Origin: Montifringilla adamsi | Lineage: Eukaryota > Chordata > Aves > Passeriformes > Passeridae | Reading direction: 5' to 3' | Assembly (NCBI GenBank): GCA_017590115.1 | Contig: JAGGNK010007448.1 | Span: 5,558,815-5,622,814 of the forward strand | Length of the DNA stretch: 64,000 nt | Shown here: piece after piece, positions 28,501 through 40,900 of the stretch | How positions within the stretch are numbered: the first letter of the stretch is position 1 | Layout of the letters: each line of letters starts with the position of its first letter | Made by a program: the position numbers and the translations under genes | The notes under the pieces: model-generated | What the model saw: the letters and a program-made list of their open reading frames with translations, nothing else | What the model was told of the DNA's origin: nothing | Databases searched by the model: none

Positions 28501-31264
28501 CAGAGCACAAGGAGCCCCTCTGCAATATCCTTACATGCTATGAACTTCTCTACAGCTGGATTTTCATTTGAAAAATAGAACCCCATTCTGGTTTTCTGAG
28601 CAGAGTTGGTCACTGGCTGTATAATTTTATGTGGAGCTGAAGTTTCCTGGCTTGTTCCTTTGATCCAGCAAAGCTGGAAGGCCTGAGAGGCATCCTTGGA
28701 GCAGTCAAGCATTTCAGGGTATCCAACTTCCCTTTTTACATTAAACCTTCATTAAAAATCTGCCACTTTGCACTCCCTTCCTTTGCAGAATATTGATGTG
28801 ATGTCTGCAGGCAACTCTCCTCAGCTCTGGATCTATGGCACCAGTTATGTCCTTGCCACCAAAAAACGTTTTCAGGTCATGCATTATGCCTGTTGTTTCA
28901 GTTAGGGAAACTGAGGCTCAGACTGGTTTCAGACTTTCAGTTACAGGAGCTGTTGGATTGTGCTCTGGTGCTCAAAGGATACTTTTTACTCTTTGATCCT
29001 TACTGAGGGGAAAATGTTACTTTTCAGCTCACAAAATCTTGAAGACACTGAAGCTTGTAGGCAAAGCTGACATTACTCTAACAGGGGTGTTATTCCTTTT
29101 AATGTTCTGCCTTAGGCATTTACCTTGCTGGTGGACTGAGTCAAAATCTTACGCGAGGCTTTCTGCAATTGCCCAGTTAAGAGTTCCCTCTTTCACCTGG
29201 GAATGGTGACAGATTTCAGCAAGCTGAGCTTTTCTGTCAGCCTGGCCTGGTTCCATTCATCTCCTTATTGCTGGGAAATGGAAATATTTTTATCCTGGTT
29301 TGGGCTGAGGTACAGCTTGCTGAGGGTCTGTGAGCAGTGAGAACAGAGGTTACCTCTGCAGTGTGAAACAGCTTTGATGCAGTGTGGATCTTGTTAGTTT
29401 GGGATGCAGCAGGTGAGACTCCAGAAACTGCTCAACTTGTGGAAGCACTGGTTTGGAAAACCCAAACTTTTGGGGTCTCGAGGCAGATAAAACCAAGCCA
29501 TTGGTTGTTATTAGCCATGATGTAGTTGTGCCAAAGTCTCAGACTAGAGCCCAACTGCTTGGCTTGGATTGCAGTGAGAGGCTGGGATCTGCTCCAGCTG
29601 AGATGGGAGTTCCCAGCTCCACTGTCTCCCCAGCATGGCAGCTGATTTCTGGGGACAAGGCTTTCTGAGACCTCACATGTGTCATCTGTCCCCTTCTGCT
29701 CTACTCCCACCTTGCCAACACGGTCAGAATCTTGAGTGCTTTTTGTCACTTGGGTCAAGATTTTAGTGACAGGAGCTTTCACTACATGGGCATTGGAAAG
29801 GAAGCAGATGTGGTGGGTGGTACTGCCATGTGAAACAACTTCCCAAGGACAGCAGCACTAAATGGGGAGTTAAAGAGCAAAGCCTCACTCCCCTAACAAC
29901 CAAGACTGGATTTGCAGCCCCTCTTAGTTTTGCATCTAGAAGGAAGATTAGCAAATGTTACACAGAAAACAGATCTTGAAATAAGTTCATAGGGACACAA
30001 ATTCTTGGGAAACAGGAATAAGAGAAAAATACATTTCAAATGACTGCAAAAAAGTATAATTTGTCAAGTTTTGCAATCTTATGAAAACAATTTAAAAGTG
30101 ACACAAAAATATATATAAGTTTGAAAAATACTTAAAAGAAAAAAGTACAGATCTCACAATACCAAAACAAATTGACGTATGGTTAAAAAGAAAAAAAAAA
30201 AAGACATTGAATAACACCGTATTGGCAGTAAAAGTAAACCTCTCCAGGCAGTTGTGTTCTGTCAGTTAAAGTGTCAGTTTGTGGATCAAGGATCCATCTC
30301 TAACGTGCTCACAAGGACAACATGAACTCTGAGCATTAGCAGAACCTCATAGCAGCGACTCAAATCCGAGAGCAAAGTGTACAAGGGAAGAGAGCAGCGA
30401 GTTACTGTGCTCTGAGGCCTGAAATGTCCCAGCCTGCATGGCCATGGGCTCATCTTCCTTCTACCAGGCAGATCTTTTCTAAGTCCCTTCTAAGGGAAGA
30501 TTTGTCAAAGAACTGTGATGAGCAGTGGGCTATGGCATAGACAACTGTTGCTCTTGAGTGCCTGGCTGTGAGGCAAACCGTGACCTTCAGCTTCTTGAGC
30601 TGGTCTGGAGTGTCACAGGTGAAGACCAGCTCAGTGGGACTCTCCTCTCACCTGTGTCACACAGACTGCAATAATGCTGCTGATGGGACTGGGACTGCAC
30701 TGGTAAGTGCTTCTGGGAGTCAGATGAGAATAGGGCCTTCTGCTTCTGAGAACAGGGGGAAAATATTGGGGTGGAACAAAAGGTGCTATTTCCTGGGACT
30801 GCCCTTCAGAGGGTGCCTGGAGACTTCCCACCTCCAATTCCAGCAGCTGTGCTGCAGTGAGCTTCCTGTGAAGGGAGATTATGATGCTACTGAGCACAGC
30901 TTGTGATGACACAGACTGAGGATGGGCAGAACAGCTCCAGTCCCTTCCTGGGACTTGCACAAGGGGGTACAGCTGCTCGGGACTAGGGCCTAGCAGAGTA
31001 TAGTATGCAGAGGGAAATACTCTGGCTTTGTAGCCCTTCCCTACAAAACAGAACACTGCTAAAAAAGGTGGTGAAGGACTGGAATGAAGATGCGTAGCCC
31101 TTTGTGAACAAACCTCGTGCCTTGTTGCACAGGTTCCCTTCGAGAGAGAAGCTCTGTGTAGACAAGAACATATAACTGGTTCTACTGTCATCCCTGACCT
31201 TCTGAGGCTGGGTGGGCTGGCAGATCCTATGTACTGCCAATGGGGACAAAACAGACCTCTTGAC
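25561..31264. other. Intergenic region between ZDHHC12 and the ZER1 3' end
   Basis: About 5.7 kb without a protein gene I can support. On the + strand AATAAA hexamers occur at about 25903 and 26073. An exon-like piece occurs at 26341-26402, with a long T tract plus TTCTAG before it and GTGGGT after it. This could be a divergent non-coding RNA from the ZDHHC12 promoter, but nothing proves it. The stretch near 30050-30210 is A-rich on the + strand, with a 12-base A run near 30190. The rest shows no recognisable transposon or RNA gene. Confidence 0.4.
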
Positions 31265-31972
31265 TTTATTGGGAATGTCTTACTTCCAAATGACCCACAT
31301 AGAATTACCAATGCTTCCATTAATGTGAGTCTTCTGTTAAAAAGCCCTTAAGGGAGTGAATTAGCTTGAAAGGTCTTCTCTTGTTTCTCCATTTTTAAGT
31401 CTCACTAAAACGTCAGTTCTTTTTGTCTATCTCTCTGGTATTGTGTCCCCCAACCTCTCTAACCAAAAGAATAACTCATCACTGCCTGTAGCCCCACTGA
31501 GCAGCCAATGCTGATTCAGGACTGGTGTTCTGGCAGACATTACAGGACCTCATGCAGTACAGCAAAAGGGAATTTTCTAAAAAGTGGGAAATAAATGTCA
31601 CACTAGTGATCACACAACTAGGTCTTCAAGCTCATGGTCATTTGAGGCTCTCTGTGTGGTCTAAAATAAAAGGTTAAAAGATACATAATGTAATTGTCTT
31701 TGTTTTTTTGTTTTCTTTTTATACAGAAATCATACACACAGAACTTCAACCTGAAACTTCATAACAAAAAAGTCCACTAAGTTAAGGAAAGCATTTTGTT
31801 GTGCAAAAAGTCCCTCCCCCCTCCCCTATTCACCTTCATCTACTGAGGGTCTCACACACACACATAAAGTTTCCTTCCAACGGGCGAGTTGGTAAGAAAG
31901 AGTCCTCCCTATGTACAGTGAGTTAGAGAGAAGCTGGATACAGTGCTGGCAAGAGGCATTGCGTGATTGCCT
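31265..31972 (-). terminator. ZER1: ZER1 3' UTR ending at a reverse-strand AATAAA
   Basis: After the ZER1 stop (31973-31975), the first canonical reverse-strand poly(A) hexamer is at 31265-31270 (TTTATT on +). It gives a 3' UTR of about 0.7 kb. A short CA repeat occurs near 31855. A longer 3' UTR reaching the A-rich stretch near 30.1 kb cannot be excluded. Confidence 0.55.
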
Positions 31973-34900
31973 CTATCTGGAAGTGTCCATGTTCTCCTCC
32001 TTAAAGTTACTGCAGTGCTCTATAACTTTCCTATGGATAAAACAAGGACAAGGAGAGAGGGTTTAGTTTAAAGCTTATTGCACCTCAGCTGTGGGACAGT
32101 AAGGTAAGAACTGTCCCAGAGGTGATTTCTGTGTAACCCTATCTTGTTTGTATCTGAGACACAAATTGTGTCAAAACCAGTAAACTCCACAAAAGCAGCT
32201 CCCAGCTTGGAATGTCAAGTTATGGTAGTGCATATCCAGATCCAGTTGCGACCATTCATTCATTACCCCCACACCCAAAACCTCAGATGCTTTTAAATCC
32301 CACCAGGAAATACATTAATACAAATGTTTGTTCTTCACTGTGCTGTCACCTGTCCCATCCCATACACTGTGTGTAACTGTGACTGTCTTCTGCAGGCTCC
32401 AATCCCTTACAGAATTCCTTCACTGTGCTGTCACCTGTCCAATCCCACCCTGTGTGTAACTGTGACTGTCTTCTGCAGGCTCCAATCCCTTACAGAATTT
32501 AGCAACCCTCAGCTGTGGGAATACCTGCTGCCCACTCACCAGGTATGCCCAGATCTCTACCTCTCTCTTCCATTCATCCTGCAGGTATGAAATTAGAGCT
32601 CTCACTTTGCCAGTGATCAGAAACTGCAGCTGGCTTTTACAGCTCTTAAAGGATGACTCCAAAGAAAAGTGTCACTGCAAGGTGGACTCTACCTTCTGAA
32701 AAATGCTCTCATTTTAACTGTGCAGTTGGCAGTTCAGTGACAGGGCAGTATGATTCTGAGGACAGGCAGCCCACCCAGGTACAGGGAAAAGTGACAACTG
32801 GAGACTACTGGCCTAAGAACTGCAATTAGCCATGTGTCTCCCTTGCTCAACAAGCCAATCTACAGCCCAGCTGCCTGTTAATGATCTGTGTGTACTGCCC
32901 ACCTATGAACATCTCTAGTATTCTGTTTTCATCCTCTTTTTCCTCTGCTTCTCCTGTATTCAATTCATATCTCTTGTACACATCACTACAGGCCTTGCTT
33001 TGGTAGCCTCACTTTATGTGGAAGAATTAAAAACTAAACTCAGGCTAAACTGAGAGTTTGTGATGGTGCACTGGTGTCCTACCGGGCCATTTCCTTGGTC
33101 TCTTGTCGTGCTGAGGCCATTTTAATCATGTCCTTCAGGAGAGGAATCCCACCTTCTTTGATCAGCAGTGGGCAGTACTTGTCAGCTGCAGAAAAAAGAA
33201 TAAATCAGGTCCTTGTGAACCCTCACACCAGTGTTGTACACTGGGTGGCAGGAGGGGAAGGAGGAGGATCAAAACAGTGATGGAATTTCCTACACACCAA
33301 GTCTAATTAGCTTTATTTGGCTGTGCTGCCTGGACATTCCTGCATCATTCAAAGGTTTTCTCTACCTACGTAGTTTATCTTGCAAGACTTTTTCTGCTGA
33401 CAGCCCCAGGTTCACGCCCTCAACTTCTGCAGTGCAGGGAATATGATTTCAAAAAGAGAACTTACGGTAGACAGAGACCAGGTTATAGAGTGCCCAGGTG
33501 GCCCAGTGCTGGCTGACTGGGGAGATCCCTTGTGGAAGAAGTCGAAGGATTGGTTCAAATGACCTGCACAGAAATATTACAGAAATTGTTAAAAATCCAA
33601 GAGCTACTTCTTTCAACACCTTTGCCACTCACAGCAATACAGCAAGGGATCTGCTCACAGATATCACAGCAGTAAATCCATTGGCATTTCAAAGATTCTG
33701 GCACCAAGGCTAAGTCAGTGTCCCAGGGCAGTGTTGGCAGGATTACAGGCCCCACCACTTCAGCACAAACACACTGCTCAGACAAATAGCTGCAATGAAG
33801 GCAACTGAGCCCAGGAACTGATTTCCATCCTCCATTAGGCATTTCCTCACAAGAGTTGAAATCCAGCAGCACTGATCAGTTTGAGGAGGGATAAAGCCAA
33901 ACTATGCCCAGGCAAAGCTGGCTGCACACCTGCAAGGGTTCCTGTGTTTCTTCTGACAACTATACTGTCTATACTGTAAAAAGGCATGGGAATGCCAGTT
34001 CTGGATCCCTGCCAAGCACTAAGGGAATTCTGAGTACCTGATAACCTCTTACAGGAAGGGGTTTACAGAATTCCAGCAGTTGTATTAACCTGTGAAGGAT
34101 TTCTGGTACCTGTGTCTAAATATGCCCCAGAGAAGAGTGAAAGCATGTGGCTTTGGGAAGCAAACAGACTTAAAAGGACAGGTTGCAAAGGACAGCAGTA
34201 TCAGAGGGAAATGCTTAGGCAGTCCCAGACTGACCATGGTTTTCCTGAACTACTCAATTTCAGCAGCAACTTGCAGGAGAAATTCTTGCTGGGCTGCCAA
34301 ACTTCTCCCATAGGAATTGCCAGGTAAGGTGTCTAATTTCAGCATCTCATGTAACATGTTTCAAAGGAAGATGTAAAACCCTCACTAAAGAATATGTCCC
34401 TGAAGATGTTTCTCTTTCACTCTGAACAGAGCCTCCATGCTAGGCTCTTTCTCTTCCTTTCTCTCTGCTGGTGTTTCCTTCCTGTGACAATCCTGGCTCC
34501 CCTGTGACTGGGCCAATCTTTTCCATTGCTCACCTGTAATTGATATTTCTCCTGGAGTTGATATCCCAGCTCTGGATGGCTGCCCACATCCTTTTCACAA
34601 CTTCTTCTCTGTGAGGCTCACAGATCCCCCAGGCCTCTAAACCATCAAACATGATATGGGAGAGCACTCCACAGGCATTATACGACACCTCAATCCCATC
34701 AGCTTTGCTCTCCAGCAGGTTGCTGCCAAGAGAGAAGAGATCACTTAGAGCTGCTGATGCAGTAAAGATTCACAAGTGTCCAAGTGATTCAGGAGAAGAG
34801 ATCAGAGCCAGCTGGTCACCAGCCAGGCACTCACCTGAACACACTGATGAACTGGGAGGTCATGAGCTGCGGGCGGAGCTCCTTCACCTCTGCCACATTG

Positions 34901-37900
34901 CCCAGGAGACCCAGCATGTTGCGGTGCAGCTCCTGTTTCTCTGGGAACTCCTGGCCAGGCAAGGAACAGGATTATACACAGGTAGGACTCTGGTGATGCT
35001 GAGAACAAGCAACCCTGGGAAAAGGCTTTACAGCACATCTCGAACGCTCAGTATTTTTGGGTAGTCAGCAATGGCTCCTTGGCAGGTGCCAAATGGTGCT
35101 AAAGGTATGTGTGAAAAGGGAGGATCAAAACCAGGCCCACTGTTCACTGCTGCTCTGCTTGAGGGGGCTGAGCAAAGATGGGCAAAGGGGAAGATGTGTT
35201 CACTGTAAGTTTCTCTGTTCTACTGGCTGGGTGGAATGATGTGAGAAAGAAGAACTTACACAAACTTTTTCTTTCTTGTTTGTGAAGTGTAGGAAGTAAT
35301 GCTTGGAGAGGAGCAGAGCCAGGGGTCCTGCCCAGGCACCTGCACCTCCACTGCTCTTGTCAGCATCTCTCCAGAGACAATCAGGCACTTACTTTCAAGC
35401 ACTCCAAGAACAGTTTCATGCCACTGTAGTTTAGGAACATCTCACAGTTATCTGGGGTCTCATCAGTGATGTTCCAGAGGGCACTCCAGGAGAACTCCAT
35501 CACCTGATCACACTATAGGGAAAAGGACAGAATCAGAGCTTTGATAATGCAGGAGCCTGGTGCAAACCAATCACCTGTTTGCTCTCTGGCATCACCCTAG
35601 ATGACTTCGGAGGTAAGAAAACCTTGTTGTTCACTTTCAACTTGTCAGTAAGTGGGTTTTTTGTTTAATATTTTTGCTTCCCTGTCACATTCCCCTGCCC
35701 TCACCCTGGAACAAGAAATTCTGCAGTATCAGCTGAGATGTCTTGTGTTTGTTAGAGAAGCTGATCTGGCACTCTGGGCTGATTTTCATGCCTAAGTCAG
35801 ACTGAAGAAAAAATACTCTGTGTATATGGGTTTTTTTGGGAAACACTCACCGTTTTATCAGCCAACTTCTTCTGAATCAACTTTAGCATTGTCTGTGGGC
35901 AAAGAAAGGGGAAGAGTGAGAAACAGTTCAAAAATCATGGAGCTAAAACTTAACCAGCCCTGCAGTATCACAGTAGTTATGTCAAATTTTCATCTTTTGC
36001 AGAGAACCTACTTGATAAATCTCTCTAAACCAGTGGGACTGGGTCATGTTCCAAGCTGTTAAGTGTTCACAGAGCTGAGGTATGCCACAGCCCTGAGCTG
36101 TTGAGTTTGCAGCCGAGTCAGTTTTGAGCTATATGACGAGGTCTGGGGATGCACCACAGCAATAGCCTTTGCAGTTCTTGGAAAAGGTGAGGGATATGGG
36201 TTGAGTTGGGAAATTGATGCAAACTTGGGGAGAAGCAGAAGGAAACTCACAAGGTGGTATCAGATCTAGAAATAACCAGATGTGGTGAGGTCAGATGTTA
36301 GGTTACAGTGCCTTCCTGCCCTCACACCAGCCTGTCTCTGAGATCATAACCTCCAGTGCTGGTAAGCAAGTAAAGGGGTGGGTTCCAGGAGAGCTCAGCA
36401 TTGCTGGGACACTGGTTCCCTTCTGTGATATTGTGAGGTTGGATCAGGGCTGGAGGCATTTGATGGACAGCTGTAAGGGAATTGTCCTAGCCTGGGTTAC
36501 GGATAAGTGAGCACCTTGGGACCATACCAACCATGACAAACCCCATCTTGCCCACAGCTTCTTTGTGGTCGTTGTCCACCTGGCAGACCAGGGCATTGCA
36601 GAGGTGCACGGCGATGCGCTGGATGGACTCGTCCTGCCGGCTCTGGTTGAGGATGTTCAGCAGCAGCTCGTTCACTCGGCGGTACTGGAACTCCAGCTCC
36701 TCAGGAATGCTGAAGTTACACAGGGTCAGGCAGCAGTTCCGCTGGACCTGGGTCAAAAGGAAGCAAACACTGGGCCAAGAGGCTACAAAAGCACAGACCC
36801 CACCATCTCATGTTTCCTTGGTACTGAAAACATCTTCTTGCCCGACTACACCTACTGAGATTTCTGTTACCCTCGGATCTCATGCTGTGCCTTAGCCATG
36901 CTCCATGACTGTCACTCCAGTCTCACAAGGCCACCCAATTATTCAGGGCCCATTGCTTTCCAAGTCAGTTCTTTACTGCCTATTGGCTCTCTACACAGCT
37001 GACTTCTAGTACAGATATTTGAGATGCTTCTTTCTATTGATTTAACATCCCCTCTACCCACAACAATATCACCCCACAGTCAGTGCTGGGTATCTGTGTC
37101 ACACACATGCTTTGACCACTGCTCATGGATAAAAAGGAGCACCCTGCATGTAATCCCCATTGCTGAGTGGAGACCAGGAGCAGACCTGGGCAGGCAGTAA
37201 CTTCTCTGCCTTGTTTAACTCCCTGCAGGCAGAGGAAACCCAAATGCTGACACCAGGCTAAAGAATTGATACAGGGAAAGAGGACTATAGGAACCAAAGG
37301 TGCCTGGGCTGCTCTTACCGTGACCTCCTGGTAGGACTCCATGCCATTCAGCACCACCTGGATGACCTGGCGCCGCAGCTTCACGCTCTGCTCCATGCGG
37401 TACTCGGAGTTGGTCAGGTAGAACAGCGCGGCGCTGCCCGTCACCTGGATGTTTTTGTCATCCTTGTGGCACTTGAGGGCTGTGATCACCAACTGCAGAG
37501 AAGCAACACGAAGCTTCAGTGCCACAGACTTGCTGATAGTTCTTGGAGTGACTGTTAAAGCCCACAAGGAAAGTGTGGCCCAGATGTTGCAGGAATGTGC
37601 TTAGGAAATGAAGGTACCCAGTTCCACTGTGCTACTGGAACATTCTCTGGAATGGCCTGATATAGTGTCCCAGGGTGGAAAAAAAGACTGGGAGTGCAAA
37701 ATTCCCCTTGTCAGTGTGAGGCCAAGGCTTACCTGGAGGGCTCTCAGCAGCTGGCTGCAGCGCTCGATGCGGGCAATGTCGAAAAGCAGGTTGATGGCCC
37801 GGGAAGTGATTTCCGGCCGGTGCTCGGTGTAAGCCTCGATGGCATTCAGGACTTGCTCTTCGTTCTTGTCTCCACTCACCTGGCGTGGAAGAGCAGAAAG

Positions 37901-40900
37901 AGTCAGGGGAGAAATTATGAAGGAGGAAAACCAACATGAGAAGGAAACTCTGAAAGGTCAAAGGGTATACCTTCCCTCTGCCCTGAAAGTAGATTCAGCC
38001 CAGAATGAGACAGAGGTTGAGTTGCTTTTCAGTCAGAGGGATGAGAAAGGGCACCTTTGGGGCAGGAGGATGCTATTCAAAAGTTGGACTCCTATTGTCT
38101 TAAATCCTTTTCTGTAGTCACAGACATCCTCCAGGAAGGACGATTTCTCCACGCTTTTCTCCAATGTTTTTCAATCCTTTTAAAAACTACGTGGGGTACA
38201 GGTCTTGCTTTCTGCCAGTTTTCTTGCATTATGAAGTAGTTATTGAAAGGTCACAGCTCAGTTGCCATACCCAAGACCCAAAGAACTCCACTCTACTGGC
38301 AGTCAGGGTTCTCATGTTCTTCCAACTTCTAACAAGTTCCTACTGCCAATACTCCTGCAGCCTCCTTACCTTGTAGGCTGGGATATGGGTCAGGCGGCAG
38401 AGGGATGTTTCAAAAAGGCCCAAGAACTGCAGTGGTCGTTTCAGACCCCGGAACGGAGCAATGCTGCTCTTTGCTGGCTCAATGCTGGCATGAAAACACA
38501 AGAGATTGCTCATGTTGGTACCATGTTTCTTCAGGTGTCTCCTGCCACAGAGATGGCTGCCCTCCATTCACTCTGACTGTACTGCTTCATACCCAGAGTG
38601 GTAAAAGCTACACTTCACTTTATACCAAGCAGCTGCTTATGAACATAACTCTAAATATTCATCCCAAGTCATCCTGAGTGAAAGGTGAACATGCTGAATG
38701 GAACCAGCAGTAAGAATTACTGCAGACAGGATGAAGCTTTCCCAGGTAAAATCTGTACTGGAAATTCACTAGCTGGGATGAAAATTTCCTCTTAAAGGGC
38801 TGTGGATTTCACTCATCCAATGTATTTGTAATGTGATAGACATGCTAAGTCTGCTTCTGTGGGCATGCAAGAACACTGTTTTGGCTGCCATGTTCCTTAT
38901 TGACCAAGAGCCAGTGCATTTTCACCAGCTCTGGTGAAAAGGAGCCAGTACTGTCTCACTTTTTTGATTCTGTTCAGCAAGTGCTTAATAGGAGGGCAGA
39001 GCTCTTGGCTGATGTGGAAAACCAGACCTCTAGGTATGCCTCTGCTGAGGGGCACCAGGATTTCCAAGGGTTGATCTGCCCAGTATTCAGGTCAAATCAG
39101 AAACAGGCCTTTAGATTCCAAGATCCTAAAACACACAGCCCTCCTATGAGTGCTGATGTATTGACTCAGTGTATAAATGTTCTGTCAGAAGAGCCTGGAT
39201 TTCCACAAGGGTAAGAGTATTTTGTGTAGGAAATGTGTAAAGGGCTTTGGAGTCCTTTCAGGAGAAAATCCAGAAGAAGATTCCCTGGGAGAATGTGTGT
39301 GTGGAAAAGAACTGAAATACTTCAGATATGCATGGCAGGCAGATGGGATGAATTCTTTATTACTCTTACAAGTCCTTACATGTGTTGCATACAGCAATCA
39401 CAGCTGATTCTCACACCAGTCTCTACTGTCAGGGCAACCTGGCAAGAGTTGTATCCTGCTTTTTAGTACTGATTAGACATACAGAATTTGGGAACTCAGA
39501 AGAGGGAACTGTTCTTAATTCACCTTTGACTGATCTATCCACCCAAGCAGACCTCAGTAACTGCTGTTCCCTTACCTTGTCTGGCCCATCTTCTCCTCCA
39601 TGCTGGGGATAGTGCAGTTCTCCAGCATGGTGTGCCCTGAGATGTCGAGCGAAGTGAGGTTCACCAGGTTTTCCACAAACAAGTTTAGAACCCGCCGGGT
39701 CAGCTTGAACTTGTAATAACTGGACAGATGGTCTCGCGAGATATCCAGGTGCCTGCAAGGGATAGAGAGCATCTCACAGCCTGGAAAGCATTAGCTGGGG
39801 CTTCTGCCTCCCTACCAGAGCCAAGTGTGATTATTATTTATCATTAGTTCCTTCCCAAGATACAGGAATGTGGCTCTGTAGGTTCTGGCAGCAGCAGCTG
39901 GCCCTGTGTCTAACCAAAGCACACAGGCATCTGGTAGAGGGCTACTTGGAATGGACCACAGTGAATCATCTAGCCACACATCACAAAGGAAATTGCTCCA
40001 GGCTCAGAAACTGCCTTTTCCAAACTCCATCACAGCAGCCACCTGAGCATTTCTACCCAGAGATTAAGATGCACCAGAAGATCTGTGCATTCCCAGAAAC
40101 ATATCTTGCCTCATCCCACAAATTAAGCTGCACAGGTTTTTGTCTGCTTCCCCCATCTTATAATTTTTCCACCCCAGGCTATTACATTATCCTGATTTCT
40201 TTCAGGTATCTAAATGCTTATGCTTTGAGGAAATCTTGCTGCTAAGGGAGTGGTGGGACAAACTGACCAGCACTGTGTGCAGGTGGAGTTCCTTACAGGA
40301 CAGAGAGACTTTGCTGGCTCGTACCGAAGACTGGACACTCACAAAAGTGTCTCCTACCTGTTGCACACCAAGTGGGGGTGATAGGGTGACATATGTGTTG
40401 TTTTTTTGTTTTTCCAATGGGAAGTTTCTGCTAAGTGGTGTCTTCTTACAAGCAAAATTCAGGCTGGCTTTAGACATGTCAGATGTGTACAGTGATGAGT
40501 AGATATATACAATGAGTGAGCCTGTTCACAGGAAGGTTTATAAGCTGAACCCAGCAGTGAGTGCCTCTCTGAGAGCAGGCAAGAAGACCATTCCTGAAAG
40601 ACCTTTCCCTATCAGCTACAGAAGGATAAAGAAGGAAGAACAGATCTGCTGACCTGAGCTTGCGAAGCTGTGCAATCACTTGGATGTGCTCCTCTGAAAG
40701 GTCCATGTTGTAAAGCACTAAGGAAACCAGACTGTCCTTCCACTGGGTCAGGAATCCCACATCATTCAGCTGGATCCCAGAAAGGTCCAGAGCTGCCAGG
40801 GAGGCCAGGGGCCGCAGCAGTGTCTCCACGTTTACCCCCTCGATCAGGCGGCCCAGGTTCAGGATGCGCAGGCGGCTGAAGCCTTCAAAAGTGAAGTCCT

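Noticed and set aside
30631..31320. 229-codon minus-strand ORF downstream of ZER1
   Set aside because: It crosses the likely ZER1 poly(A) site, has no recognisable domain and no splice support, and is probably open by chance.
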